Of a stretch of DNA of 64,000 nt, positions 1 to 10,345 are shown piece after piece. How positions within the stretch are numbered: position 1 is the stretch's first letter; each line of letters begins with the position of its first letter. The translations under genes were made by a program, and so were the position numbers. The stretch is taken from positions 806,001 to 870,000 of the forward strand of contig OX336351.1 of assembly GCA_946902875.1 (NCBI GenBank), read 5' to 3'. The notes under the pieces were generated by a model. It made no database searches. It was given only the letters and a program-made list of their open reading frames with translations, and was not told the DNA's origin. The DNA comes from Nematopogon swammerdamellus (taxonomy: Eukaryota; Arthropoda; Insecta; Lepidoptera; Adelidae).

Positions 1-990
1 TAAAATAAGAAAAAATTAGTTTTGTGCATTCTTTATTAATAATCATATTACAATGTAACAGTTACTTACATAATATTATAATAACAGAGAAAAACAACAA
101 TTAAATATCTAATGGGAGGTATGAAACTGTTTCTTATTATTTTCATCAATTGGTTGTTATCAGGTTTGACAGAAGAGAGTTGAGTTCGTCTGCGCAGCCG
201 AGCCGAATCGAGCCAGAGAGGAGAGGTGTATTAAAATTTTTTTTTCTCGTATTCTCTCGGAGCCCCCACAGAGGCTCCGCGGAGCCCTAGGGCTCCGTGG
301 AGCACACTTTGAGTATGGCTGTAACTAATATCTCGATGGGTGTAGGGTAGGGCGTTCGCTGGCCGCTCGCTGGCCGCTGTTGGGCGCTTCTGTTGGCGCT
401 CACTTGGCGTTCTGAGCTGAGCGCGTGATCCATTATGCATCAGTTCGAGGTCGGAGGCGTCGTTTTAATTTCGTCTAATCCGTTCAGAGGGTCGCCCGCC
501 CCTGGGCCGAATTAAAACCTGCACGGTACGCCTTCCTGGAGAATTACCTCCCCGTGTTTTAAAATAATCCTTGTGATTGCTGTGGGGTAGACAGAGACAA
601 CGGATCTCCACGGGACATTGTCCTGACACCTCTATGACTTTTCCACGTTCATAAAGGACGTTATTATCGGACTTTGGTTGTGTATGACAGTTCGACCGTT
701 TTGAGGTTCGTTCGGTAGTCCGGATTAGATTAGGTACCTACCACACGGTTTCGAACCCGCGACAACTGTCTAAATGATTTCGTTATACAGAATGACAAAG
801 CTACATTTGATTCGAAAACTCCTAGTTTAATTTAGTTTAATTAGTTGGAAACTCGAGGAACGGAAAACACAAATTTGTCCTCCGCGCCGCCGCGCCGCCC
901 CGCCCGCCGTGATTTGGAACACCTTCCATAGTGAGTGGGTGAGTTGTAAACATTTATTGTATTTCATGAATTCAATAAATATATGTTATG
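1..990. other. Anonymous intergenic sequence
   Basis: No gene is recognised here. The first 240 bases are AT-rich. A short GC-rich imperfect palindrome (GGCTCCGCGGAGCCC followed by an inverted copy) lies near 273-303. Around 590-770 the text resembles degraded retroposon sequence, but I cannot assign it. The open frame at 231-440 has no recognisable domain. Confidence 0.5.
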
Positions 991-1165
991 CTAAAGGGCG
1001 ACAGGTTAGTCACCCACCCTCACCTTCGCACGGTCCTTCAACCGAGTCATGCAGTAGGTAAGCCATCGTGTCTCGGTGTTGCGCTATAAATTCTTGCAGC
1101 ACAACACCGATTACTCTGCTTACTCAGATTGTCGGGATACAGCGTATGGTATGTATATAATGCAA
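991..1165 (-). repeat. Dispersed repeat family D, partial
   Basis: Reverse-orientation copy of a repeat seen about eight times in the window. Its marks are GTAAGCAGAGTAATCGGTGT, then CACAACACCGA, then GACTCGGTGGAAGGACCG, and in longer copies GTCGCCTTTTACGACATGC. No coding potential is visible and I cannot assign the family. It matters because two THAP elements elsewhere have jumped into copies of it. Confidence 0.75.
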
Positions 1166-1280
1166 ATGATTTATCTTTACCTGGGACTGGGGATACCATG
1201 TGGCTAACACAAACAAGTCATTCATCTCATCATAGTACAAACAAATCAATATACACTCGAAGGTAACATTATGCTTTTAG

Positions 1281-1455
1281 CACTGAATGAAAGGTCGGTC
1301 GAAGCGGCTACGTAAATAGTACGCATTTCCGTTCAGTTCAGTGTAACCGACGAACCGAAGGGAATCACCAACATGGCACCTAGTTCAGCAAGGTGCTATG
1401 GCCTGGCATCATGGATGTAGATGTAGCCAACCGTGTCAGTTTTCATAAAAAAAAA
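1281..1455 (+). mobile_element. tRNA/5S chimeric SINE (family A), 3' fragment
   Basis: Contains the 3' body and tail of the SINE that is complete at 48218-48604: CACTGAATGAAAGGTCGGTCG, then GTTCAGTGTA, then GATGTAGCCAACCGTGTCAG and an A-tract. The tRNA/5S head is missing, as expected from 5' truncation during target-primed reverse transcription. Confidence 0.85.
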
Positions 1456-1699
1456 GCTAAAACAAACACGTTGAAATGATAACTGGCCCTTTTCTTTTGA
1501 AGACGGTGGGAGCTTCAGTAATATAATTTCAGGTTTCATCACTCACCTTCCGCCAGCTTTCGCCGCACAAGCCTTCACCTCCTCCGCACACATATCTACA
1601 TACATTGCAGCTTCGCAAGCTCGCGTCCAGAAATCTAGATTTCTAATTCACGGAGCAAGGTGTATCTGCAATAATGTATCTGTAATAAATGTTAAATGT

Positions 1700-2120
1700 T
1701 AAAACTCCCGACCGTTAAAAAGACAAAAAATATTTCCGTTTACTTACTTAAAGGAGTCGGTGGACCGATAAGTAAATTCCCGCGCAGCTATGATATTTTA
1801 TATTTTATTTACTTAGCGGTCCCCCGACTCCTTTAAGTAAGTAAATGGAAAATATTTTTGTCTTTTTAAGGGTCGGGGTTTTTTTAATTGGTAATAGAAT
1901 TTTTATTTCAAGCTTTTTTAAAAAACCGCATGCAAATCGGTCCAATTTTTAAGAGAATTAGTTTTTTTATTATTTAATTACTTGATTACTTGATTACAAA
2001 CATAGCTAACAACCATCCCGATTAAACCAGCTTTCTAATAAAATAAACCACAACCAAATCGGTCCATCCGTTTGGGAGCTACGATGCCACAGACAGACAT
2101 AGGTACACACACACGTTAAG
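1700..2120. repeat. Family F repeat unit with internal palindrome, copy 1
   Basis: The unit opens with an inverted repeat. About 75 bases containing TTTACTTACTTAAAGGAGTC are followed about 50 bases later by their reverse complement, bounded by CCCGACC and GGTCGGGG. An AT-rich part follows with CCGCATGCAAATCGGTCC, then ACAGACAGACATAGG and a short CA tract. The next block repeats this layout, so it is one unit of a direct duplication. Confidence 0.8.
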
Positions 2121-2200
2121 CTTATAACTGAACTGAAACGGTGAAAGACCCTGCCTCTCACAACACAGGGTATCCTAGCGTGAGAGACAGGACTATAAGT

Positions 2201-2599
2201 AAAAACCCCCGACTCTTAAAAAGTCAAAAATAATTCCCGTTTACTTACTTAAAGGAGTCGGTAGACCGCTAAGTAAATTCCCGCGCAACTTTTGAGTCTT
2301 TATATTTAATTTACTTAGCGGTCCCCCGACTCCTTTAAGTAAGTAAACGGGAATTATTTTTGACTTTTTAAGAGTCGGGGGTTTTTTAAATTTGTAATTT
2401 AACTTTTATTTCAAGCTTTTTAAAAAAAACCGCATGCAAATCGGTCCACTTTTGAAGATAATAATTTTTTTTATTACTTAATTACTTAATTACTTGATTA
2501 CAAACATAGCTAAGAACCATCCCGATTAAACAGGCTTCCTAATAAAAAAAACCGCATCCAAATCGGTCCATCCGTTTGGGAGCTACGATGCCACAGACA

Positions 2600-2640
<41 letters not shown>

Positions 2641-2682
2641 AACTTATAACACCCCTCCGTTTTTTTCGTCGGGGGTTAAAAA
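2201..2682. repeat. Family F repeat unit with internal palindrome, copy 2
   Basis: Same layout as the unit at 1700-2120. The ends are cleaner: it starts AAAAACCCCCGAC and finishes GTCGGGGGTTAAAAA, so the termini are inverted repeats. The palindrome arms contain TTTACTTACTTAAAGGAGTC and its complement. A (CA)n microsatellite lies at about 2601-2635. No coding capacity is seen. This looks like a MITE-like foldback element. Confidence 0.82.
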
Positions 2683-2904
2683 TTGCTAGTTTAAGCCCAG
2701 AGTGTACCTAATTATAGTTTGTAAGAAAAAAAAATGTAAACTAGGTTAAGTTATAGTGAAAATAAATCTTATTCTTATTCTTATTCTTATAACATCCATC
2801 TTATTTCGTCGGTGTGCCATCCTCAGATCAGTAAAGGGGTGCCAATGTAATTAGTTATGCGATAACGACATGTGGTGGTTTGTGACAGAAACCAGTAGTA
2901 TTTG

Positions 2905-3170
2905 GGTATATAACTTCATACAATTTCATATTAAAAATGTTTTCACTTTGTCATGAATTGCTGCATCTGTCACAAATCAGCACATGCGTGTCTAGGCAGT
3001 GGCAAACATTTTTGTAAAGTAGACTAAGTGTACATTGAAAAAAATTCCAGTGAAGTTTCTTGTCAGTTCTTCTTCGCTGTGATAATCAAACTGGCAGAAT
3101 GTTACAATGAAAATATGACAAATCTGAGCGCAGTGTACTGCCAATAGATGCTAAATAAACAATAAACAAT
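2905..3170 (+). repeat. LINE 3'-end repeat (family E)
   Basis: Shares a long run of similarity with 6725-7015 and, inverted, with 52918-53262. Marks are TTGTCATGAATTGCTGCATC, CTTCTTCGCTGTGATAATC and a 3' tail of AATAAAC repeats. The tail type and 5'-ragged copies suggest the 3' untranslated end of a non-LTR retroposon. No reverse-transcriptase coding is attached here. Confidence 0.7.
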
Positions 3171-3171
3171 T

Positions 3172-3206
3172 ATAACATCCCTTCGTTTTTTTGGTCGGGG
3201 GTTAAA
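3172..3206 (+). repeat. Family F terminal fragment
   Basis: ATAACATCCCTTCG followed by GGTCGGGGGTTAAAA matches the terminus of the repeat ending at 2682. Only the end is present. Confidence 0.6.
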
Positions 3207-3770
3207 ACAATAATCGAAACGCACCGAGCCATCATAGTTAATGTGAATATCGGAAGCGACGCGGTTTGCCAACTAAGTAGGTATTTTGTTTGGACGCGCC
3301 GAGCGCACGCAGAAGAGAACCAAGCGCCAAGCGGCCGACCGCACGTTGTATGCACACCTGAATTGCGGCCGCGCGCGCGCGAAAACCTATTTAATTATGT
3401 AACGCAATCAATGCGCATTGTTGAGCGCTAGTTGCTAATGTTCGCTGCGCTTAAGTTGGAGCTGGAATGCCGCTGCACTGAGAACTCGCTGAAGCTGGAA
3501 TTCAAAAAGCTTTCCGCGAACTGGAAACAGAGAGGGGAAACTGCGAAAATTGTTTAATATTATCCTGGAGCAAACGCCACGCGGACTGACTGGAAAAGTC
3601 GCTTGTGAGAACCTTGTGGCGGCTTTGTAGTTGAATTAAAAAAATCCCCTTCAACTGTGTTCCGTAAGCCGAGAGTTTTCGCTGCCATACGACATTGCAG
3701 TTAACTTAGTTAGCTATACGAGGGGCGGCTGAAAAGTTTTGAGCCTAAGTAGCTTTAAGTGGTACCTTTA
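3207..3770. other. GC-richer anonymous sequence
   Basis: More GC-rich than its surroundings (for example GCGGCCGCGCGCGCGCG near 3364-3382). Short open frames on both strands have no recognisable domain. I see no repeat match inside the window, so it may be single-copy sequence. Confidence 0.45.
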
Positions 3771-3771
3771 A

Positions 3772-3849
3772 GGTGATGTTGACTGGTCGGAGCATATGCT
3801 TTGGCCCCTCTGACTCAGACACGCAAAGCGGATTAAATCATAAAAAAAT
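3772..3849 (+). mobile_element. tRNA-derived SINE (family B), 3' fragment
   Basis: GACTGGTCGGAGCATATGCT followed by TTTGGCCCC and a tail of GGATTAAATCAT plus A's is the 3' end of the SINE that is complete at 50123-50527. A second copy lies about 180 bases away in the opposite orientation. Confidence 0.8.
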
Positions 3850-3855
3850 ATTACC

Positions 3856-4026
3856 CTTAATTTTTTAATTTAAGTTTTTTTATTATTTGTTAGGATATTC
3901 GACATAATAACTTAATAACACATCTCCAGTCAAAATTTCAACTGGCTACCTATTTATTACTGTTCAAAAGATATAGCCCTGTAAATATAGGACATAGGGA
4001 CGGACGAACGGTCAGACGGATTAGGC
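3856..4026 (-). mobile_element. (GTCY)n MITE (family C), decayed fragment
   Basis: Retains TTATTTGTTAGGATATTCG, CAACTGGCTACCTATT, TTCAAAAGATATAGCCCTG and a decayed GACGGACGAACGGTCAGACGG tract, all in the order seen in better copies (42150-42525, 56427-56845). Two SINE pieces flank it. Confidence 0.65.
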
Positions 4027-4431
4027 TTTTTTTTATTAAATCCGATATGGGTGGCTGAGTCGGAAGGGCCAAAGCACATGCTCCGAACAGCTAATATCAC
4101 CTTAGAGAAGGTAGGTGCCATACCGGAGACTTCCTTGTATTGCTGGTTATACTGGACTATAGAACACAACCGAGGCTGCTATGCGGCCATCTTACATCCA
4201 GTACGGTGGTACCAACCCAGTTTGCTACAATTTGAGCCTACCGCACTAGTAGTAGGGCCAGGGAAGGGACTAACAGTTTTACACCGGTTCCGAACGTTGA
4301 AGCAGCAGGTGTAGGTATGCACGTAAATTTTTTCGTCAGAAAAAACTCATTGGTACACGCCGCCGACCGGATTCGAACCTCGGACCTCTCGCATGAGAAG
4401 CCGATGCCGAAACCACTCGGCCACCCACCGC
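4027..4431 (-). mobile_element. tRNA-derived SINE (family B), near full length
   Basis: On the minus strand this begins with a tRNA-Ser/Leu-like head: GGTGGCCGAGTGGTTTCGG as an A box and GGTTCGAATCCGG as a B box at about 4365-4431. A body and an A-rich tail (T-tract at 4027-4034) follow. Transcription would be by RNA polymerase III, and mobility would depend on LINE enzymes. The 87-residue frame at 4051-4314 is a by-product. Confidence 0.88.
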
Positions 4432-4920
4432 TTAGTAGGCTCAGGTAATAGGGTCCCTTACGGCACGAACCCTTAAAAGTAAAGGGTCATAACTAAATTG
4501 TAAACAACCTCTGAAATTACGATAAAATGTTTAATGAAATATTGAGCGCGAAATAAGCAAATTGAGGTTACTGCGGACAGAGGTGGAGCGGACCCCAACA
4601 GCCTCTCGATGGCGCTGCAAGCTTCATTATTAACCTAGTTATCGGGCAGATCCTCCGCTAATTGCGGTGGCCGCGGTCGCCGGTGGTCGGCTCTGGACGC
4701 TGATTTCCGATACCTAGCTACAGCTAGCTACGTGCCATATCAGCCTGCTGACCTATAGTCACAGATGAGATAGTAGTTACCTATTAGGTAGGAATTCCAT
4801 GGCTGGTTATGAACCACCTGTCGAATTCAGTAGAATGAAAATCTACAATCGAGCGCTCGATAGCTCGAGTAAATAATTCGTTTGGTTAGGTAACATAATT
4901 TTTCTTTGTTGACCACTTTC
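4432..4920. other. Anonymous sequence
   Basis: Starts with CTTAGTAGGCTCAGGTAATA, GGGTCCCTTACGG and AACCCTTAAAAG, a decayed (GTCY)n-MITE end. The rest shows no gene and no repeat that I can pair within the window. Confidence 0.4.
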
Positions 4921-5140
4921 TGCTTAAGTGACATAGGATAGGCTAATTAAAATTCAGTTCCGGTTACGCTAACATGTGGCTCTCATACAAAGCGAATTAT
5001 TCCGCGCGCCGAAATAAAGTTAACGCCGGAACGCAGCTCGGCCTTCTATCTTCTTTCCTTACTAACTTTCTTTTTAAATACGAATTTCACGCGAGAGAAG
5101 CCGAGGGCAGAAGCAAGTCTAAAATATTTTTTTATCTAGT
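4921..5140 (+). repeat. Family G repeat, partial
   Basis: Matches 33446-33757 and part of 20484-20800: AAAATTCAGTTCCGGTTACG, GTGGCTCTCATACAAA, CGCGCCGAAATAAAG, TACGAATTTCACGCGAGAGA and a terminal GAAGCCGAGGGCAGAAGCAA. No coding. Terminal text of this type also flanks the foldback at 22552-23702. Confidence 0.65.
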
Positions 5141-5224
5141 TACTGAAGATTTTGATGAGTCGATATAATATGTGCGCGTCATCAAAATCTATTATGCCAA
5201 TTTTAAAGTTTCTACATTACACAG

Positions 5225-5465
5225 TTTTCAAGAAATGCCTCTGTGACAGACGAACGGATACGGGAGTGATCTTATAAGAGTTCCGTTTTTACATTTTAAT
5301 GTATGAAACCCTAAAAAATTTTCATATTTATTTTATTTCAATTTTCAACTTTTTTCGTTCAGTAGATTCGGAGCTAATAAGCCGTGACAGACGGACAGAC
5401 AGACACAAGTGTGATCATAAGGGTTCAGTCCTTTTCCTCTTTTGATGTAGGGAACATTAAAAATA
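5225..5465 (+). repeat. Decayed GACA-containing repeat
   Basis: Two similar halves each pair a GACAGACGAACGG or GACAGACGGACAGACAGACA tract with GTGATCTTATAAGAGTTCCG or GTGATCATAAGGGTTCAGTC. Similar text occurs at about 45225-45320. It resembles the (GTCY)n elements but is a different family. Confidence 0.5.
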
Positions 5466-5774
5466 ATGGTTCTATATTGATTGAAGCTGTCCACTGCGCC
5501 ATGGTCTCATTAATTCACTTATCGGACACGCAAGCGCACTTATAAACATCACACGCGAGGCGCGACCACACGGCCCACAGTACTCCACAGTCCACTGCAC
5601 GCACACTGATCTAACTGCACAGTGTGAACGAGACCTTGCGACAGACGAGTCCATTCCAACCTGTAGATATCCAGCGAGTCTGCACTAGCGGGAGGGTACA
5701 CGCATATGTACATACTACATACAATATACATACTACCGTTTATCACGCCATTTACCAAAAGTCAGATTAAGCAG

Positions 5775-5970
5775 AGTAATCGGTGCTGTGCTACTTACGG
5801 GTACATTACACCACAACGCCGACCACCAAGTTTGGCAAATATTTGGACGAGATAACTCTCGAGCAGCAAGTAAGGCACGATGCCTTCTACTGCATGATTC
5901 TGTGGAACGAGCGGTGGAAGGACCGTGCCAAAGCGGGAGGTGGGTGCCCTGTCGCCCTTTAGAACGTAAC
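5775..5970 (+). repeat. Dispersed repeat family D, partial
   Basis: Marks are GCAGAGTAATCGGTGCTGTG, ATTACACCACAACGCCGACC, GAGCAGCAAGTAAGGCACGA and GGTGGAAGGACCGTGCCAAA. The open frame of 137 codons crossing it (5788-6201) has no domain and reflects the repeat. Confidence 0.72.
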
Positions 5971-6206
5971 GAAAAGATGATAAAGTACTTCCAGAGATTT
6001 AATACTTTAAAGCCATTATTACAGTACAATTCTCTCACATTTTTATTTAAGGCGATTATTACATTGAAATTCTCTCATATTTTTACCTTGAAACGGCTTT
6101 ATGCGACTTTTAACGCTCTAACAGGCACTGAAGAAAAGTCAAATTTGACATCTGCCATGCAGGCCAACCAACCCAAGCTCTCGTCAAACAGTTTGTTATA
6201 GCTTTA

Positions 6207-6590
6207 TTTTTTTATTTTTATGGAACCTGACACGGTTGGCTACATCACCTACAACATCCGTGATGTCAGCCCATAACACAGGGTGAACTAGGTGCCATGT
6301 CAGTGATTCCCTTCATTTCATGTCGGCTACACTAAACTGGACGGAAAACACGAACTATTTACATAGCCGTTTCGACCGACGTTTCGTTCAGTGCGGTGGT
6401 ATCAACCCGGCCGGGATAAACCCTACCACCTAGTAAGGTAAGAAGGGAAGGGACCTACAGTTTAACGTGGAATCCGAACCACGGTCAGCCTCCAACGGTC
6501 GAGCGGTCACCCATCCAATCACTGACCGCGCTCAGCGTTGCTTAATAACAGTTGACTAACCAACCGCGCCACTGAGCTACCGAGGCTGAC
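6207..6590 (-). mobile_element. tRNA/5S chimeric SINE (family A), full length
   Basis: On the minus strand it starts GTCAGCCTCGGTAGCTCAGT. The 5S-like core (TTAAGCAACGCTGAGCGCGG), a B-box-like GGTTCGGATTCC, the body and the A-rich tail follow. The last is seen as a T-tract at 6207. It sits beside a family-D end (6591-6683). An almost identical pair lies at 17945-18416. Confidence 0.88.
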
Positions 6591-6683
6591 GAATTTTCTT
6601 ATCCCTTGGTCGACTTTTACGACATGCGACGGGGAGAGATGCAGTGGGGCTATTCTTTTTAAGTACCGACCCCACACGGTACA
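6591..6683 (+). repeat. Dispersed repeat family D, 3' end
   Basis: Reads TCGACTTTTACGACATGCGA, then GGGGAGAGATGCAGTGGGGC and TATTCTTTTTAAGTACCGAC. It directly abuts the SINE at 6207-6590, in the same arrangement as at 18325-18416. Confidence 0.75.
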
Positions 6684-6724
6684 TATTTAGTTTATTATGG
6701 CTTTATTACACAATGTAGTGCCAT

Positions 6725-7015
6725 CTCTATGGGTATAAAACTTCATACAATTTCATATTAAAAAAAATCCCTTTGTCATGAATTGCTGCATCTGTCATAC
6801 AACTCTCAAATCAGCACATACGTATTTAGATAGTGGCAACCATTTTTGTAAAGTAGACTAAGTGCACATTGAAAAAATTTCCAGAGAAATTTCTTGTCAC
6901 TTCTTCTTCGCTGTGATATGATAATCAAACTGGCTGAATGTTGCAATGTAAATATGACACATCTGAGCGCAGTGTACTGCCAAGAGATGATAAATAAACA
7001 ATAAACAATAAACAA
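6725..7015 (+). repeat. LINE 3'-end repeat (family E)
   Basis: Same family as 2905-3170. Marks are TTGTCATGAATTGCTGCATC, TTTTTGTAAAGTAGACTAAG, CTTCTTCGCTGTGATATG and the AATAAACAATAAACAATAAA tail. No coding. Confidence 0.7.
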
Positions 7016-7434
7016 CAATCGGCCTTAAGTAAACAGCGCACGAAAGTGAATAATTAAATTATCTATCACACACTGTAAAATTATAATTGTTTTTTTTTCT
7101 ACGAAACGTAAACCATGAATAAACATCGATTAGAATACAAGATAATAAAACACACCCATGACAGTACAATGACAAAGGTTGTGGCCCCATTTTGATCTGC
7201 CACACTTCGGGGGGAGGGAGGGAGATACGCACCGGAAAACTGTGTGCTGGAGGCGCGAGGGGGTGTGGGGGGTTGGGGGCGGACGTGGCTTCCGGGAAAA
7301 GCGAAAAGCGGGAGTTTCTCGGATTTCTGGTTGCGTTCAACTTTTACCATTGCGCTAACCTATTGCGCTTCATGTACCTGTGTGGCGTGCCAATATGCGG
7401 ATACACACAGTTGCGAATTGCTTTAAATGCACAA
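7016..7434. other. Anonymous sequence with G-rich block
   Basis: A G-rich stretch lies at about 7207-7290 on the plus strand. Open frames on both strands are compositional. No gene is recognised. Confidence 0.45.
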
Positions 7435-7562
7435 ATGCAGGTGGGACGACGACATCAAGTACGTCGGCGGAAGCAGTGGTTCCGTATCGCTGAAGGCCGG
7501 GAGGACTGGAGGAAAATTGGAGAGACGTATGTCCAGCAGTGGACGCTTACACGCTGACTGAC
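7435..7562 (+). pseudogene. RTE-like LINE, 3'-terminal fragment
   Basis: The text encodes the extreme C-terminus typical of RTE-clade proteins (W..WRK.GE.YVQQWT pattern, here ending VQQWTLTR) and ends with a CTGACTGACTG tail. A longer, decayed relative runs 38540-39178 and shares GTCGGCGGAAGCAGTGGTTC. This is a 5'-truncated, dead copy. Confidence 0.7.
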
Positions 7563-7621
7563 TGACTGCACAATTTTTCAACACCAATTTCAGTAAGCAT
7601 TATGTAAAATATTATGTGATT

Positions 7622-7880
7622 GTTTTATGGAAACTGCTTGGCTACATCGCCTACAACATCTGTGATGTCAGCCTTGGTAAGCTAGGTGCCATGGCAGTGC
7701 TTCGCTTCGGTCGTGCCGGCTACACTGAACCTGGATGGATAAAACGAAATATTTATACATAGCCGCTTCGACTAACCTCTTCTTCAGTGCGGTGGTACCA
7801 ATCCGGGCGGGTTTCACCATACCACCAAGTAAGGTAAGAAGGGAAGGGATGCTACAGTTTTACGTGGAATCCGAACCGTG
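7622..7880 (-). mobile_element. tRNA/5S chimeric SINE (family A), 5'-truncated
   Basis: Body and tail of the family. It ends at CCGAACC, the complement of the B-box region, so the tRNA/5S head is absent. It has several internal differences and looks older than the copy at 6207-6590. Confidence 0.8.
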
Positions 7881-7928
7881 TATTCTTTTCGTGTTTTGTA
7901 TAAAATAAAATAAAATTCGAGTGCAGTA

Positions 7929-8020
7929 GAGGCGTCCGAGGATCGCGCCACGTGAAAATCCGTTTTCTTTGCCTATCCCATTGTGAAACAGGCGTGGCGC
8001 TATGTATGTAGATACAGGTG
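7929..8020 (+). pseudogene. LINE ORF2 C-terminal scrap
   Basis: One frame reads EDRATxKSVFFAYPIVKQA, with x a stop codon. This is a decayed version of the tail found at 9572-9700 (DRGTWRYIVSAYPTGKQA). Too short to place in a clade. Confidence 0.5.
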
Positions 8021-8102
8021 TGCCAGATCGATAGCATGTTTACATGTAATCTTTCTTATACAGGTAAAATATTATTAACTGGGTCACAGATTACTTAATA
8101 GT

Positions 8103-8700
8103 ACTGGGTGCCTAAAGTAATGAAAGCCACTATCTACTTAAACAACTGGTTGCCTAAAGTAATGAAAGTCACTATCTACTTAAATAACTGGTTGCCTAAA
8201 GTAATGAAAGTCACTATCTACTTAAATAACTGGTTGCCTAAAGTAATGAAAGTCACTATCTACATAAATAACTGGTTGCCTAACTAAAGTAATGAAAGTC
8301 ACTATCTACTTAAATAACTGGTTGTCTACAGTAATGAAAGTCACTATCTACTTAAATAACTGGTTGCTTAAAGTAATGAAAGTCACTATCTACTTAAAAA
8401 ACTGGTTGCCTAAAGTAATGAAAGTCACTATCTACTTAAATAACTGGTTGCCTAAAGTAATGAAAGTCACTATCTACTTAAAAAACTGGTTGCCTAAAGT
8501 AATGAAAGTCACAATCTACTTAAATAACTGGTTGCCTAGAGTAATGAAAGTCATTATCTACTTAAATAACTCGTTGCCTAAAGTAATGAAAGTCACGAGG
8601 TATCTACTTAAATAACTGGTTGCGTAAAATAATTAAAGCCTCTAATTAAATAACTGGTTGCCTAAAGTAATAAAGTCACTATCTACGTAAATAACTGCTT
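8103..8700. repeat. 42-bp minisatellite, about 14 units
   Basis: Tandem array with the unit AATGAAAGTCACTATCTACT plus TAAATAACTGGTTGCCTAAAGT (42 bases). Central units are nearly identical, and the last two are diverged. Because 42 is a multiple of three, one plus-strand frame (8292-8615) stays open and spells a repeated MKVTIYLNNWLPKV. It has no sign of being a gene. Confidence 0.93.
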
Positions 8701-9091
8701 GCATTGTGTGAACCATTGTCCCCAGCTATTGAGAGTGGTAGGTAACTGAATGCATTGCACTAACTGTCCGAACTCCCAAATTGTTGAACGACTCGATCGA
8801 GTTGCACTCGTTGTGCACGGACACATTCCATTCAACGCAGGGCTGTCAACATCATAAAAAAGTAACGTTACTCTCAGATACAATTTTAACACGCCTGGTA
8901 ATTCGTCGTATTCCTTCTAAGCCATCCGCGGTTCCTAAGCATATTTTTAATTCGTACCCCTTAAAATATTTGTGAGACTTAAGTACCCATGAGTAAAACT
9001 ATTTTCATATGGTTTTTGATTTTTAATTAGGTAATAATGATGTTTATCCATCGTATTAGTCATTTATTAGGTCCTAATATCTATTTATATT

Positions 9092-9417
9092 ACATACAAC
9101 ACCACACGCAATATCCCGGCAATCAGGGTAAGCAGAGTAATCGGTGTTGTGCTGCAAGAACTCTGGTAAATTACAGAACAACACCGACCACCACGTTTCG
9201 CAAAGAATTCGAACAAGATTCAATCGATCAAGCAGCAAGTAAGGCACGAAGCCCCACCTGCTGCATGACTCGGTGGAAAAACGGTGCCAAGGTGAGAGGT
9301 GGCTATCCTTTCGACCTTTTAGCACGGCACCTTGTCCTTGTCGCCTTTTACGACATGCACGGGGAGAGACGCAGTGGGGCTATTCTTTTTAAGTGCCGGC
9401 GTCACACAGTACTTTAT
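9092..9417 (+). repeat. Dispersed repeat family D, near full length
   Basis: Best uninterrupted copy: ATACAACACCACACGCAATA, AGCAGAGTAATCGGTGTTGT, ATCAAGCAGCAAGTAAGGCA, GGTGAGAGGTGGCTATCC, GTCGCCTTTTACGACATGCA, ending AAGTGCCGGCGTCACACAGT. No inverted termini or poly(A) are evident. Function and class are unknown. Confidence 0.78.
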
Positions 9418-9571
9418 TAATCACAATATAATACGAAATAATAAAACACAATATAATAAAAAAAAAACTAAATAAATAGGTCCGAATCAACCATTCCTCA
9501 TCGGTGCAGATAATTTTCACTAATGAGATAAGTGGGCCCCTTTACCATATATTTGTTTCAAAGTGATGTTA

Positions 9572-9700
9572 CAGAGGATGCGTAATCGACGAGCATGCAT
9601 GAAGAACATTATGAGAGTGGAAGAGGCGGCAGAGGTGTGTCAGGATCGTGGCACGTGGAGATACATTGTCTCTGCCTACCCGACCGGGAAACAGGCGTGA
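9572..9700 (+). pseudogene. LINE ORF2 C-terminal fragment
   Basis: Forty-two codons open to a natural stop, with RACMKNIMRVEEAAEV then CQDRGTWRYIVSAYPTGKQA. This pattern is common at the C-terminus of insect non-LTR retroposon proteins. No reverse transcriptase remains upstream. Scraps of the same tail occur at 7929-8020 and 20334-20385. Confidence 0.65.
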
Positions 9701-9721
9701 CGCTATGTGTGTATTATTATA

Positions 9722-10112
9722 GTATTCATCATCAGCCTGTATCGGTCCACTGCTGGACATAGGCCTCTCCCAAGGCACGCCACCACACGCGGTCTTCCGC
9801 TCTTCTCATCCATCCACTCCCGGCTACCTTTTTTAGGTCATCTGTCCACCTAGACGGGGGGCGGCGTCCCACGCTACGTTTGCTTGTACGTGGCCTCCAT
9901 TCGAGCACCCGTCTACCCCATCGGTTGTCGGGTCTGCGACAGATGTGCCCAGCCACCTGCCACTTCAGCTTGCTTATTTTCTTAGCAATGTCGACTACCT
10001 TAGTTCTTTGACGTATCACGTCGTTACGGATTTTATCCGTCAAAGAAATGCCGAGCATTGCTCTTTCCATAGCTCGCTGAGCGACTTTAAATTTGTGGAC
10101 CAGGCCCATCGT
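9722..10112 (-). pseudogene. RTE-like LINE, 3' end of ORF2
   Basis: Encodes the C-terminus of an RTE-clade retroposon protein after the reverse-transcriptase domain. Seen are AQRAMERAMLGISLTDKIRN, a KLKWQVAGHICRR block, a basic linker, RPPSRWTDDLKKVAG, and WWRALGEAYVQQWTDTG to a natural stop. Catalytic motifs lie upstream and are gone through 5' truncation near 10110. The 3' end carries a short TGATGATGAATAC tail, as RTE elements do. A plus-strand relative is at 61570-61852. Confidence 0.82.
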
Positions 10113-10220
10113 CCAGTATTATTAATGAATATTATATTTACTTAGAATGTAGCACTATCAAACAAACGCTAAATTCTCTAAGCGTTCTTGCTCTAAATAT
10201 TCTTTTACACAATCACGATT

Positions 10221-10345
10221 TTGTTTTATAGAAACTGACATTGTTGGCTCCTTCACCTACTACATCCGCGATGTCAGCCCATAACACCTCGTTGAACTAG
10301 GTGCCATGTCGGTGCTACTCTTTGATAACGGCTACACTAGTTCGG
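10221..10345 (-). mobile_element. tRNA/5S chimeric SINE (family A), tail fragment
   Basis: Only the 3' third remains: TTATAGAAACTGACATTGTT, ATGTCAGCCCATAACACC, TAGGTGCCATGTCGGTGCT. Confidence 0.75.

Noticed and set aside
5788..6201. 137-residue ORF
   Set aside because: The first half is repeat family D, and the rest is AT-rich with no motif.
8103..8700. CRISPR-like array
   Set aside because: Units are contiguous 42-bp copies with no unique spacers, and the genome is eukaryotic.
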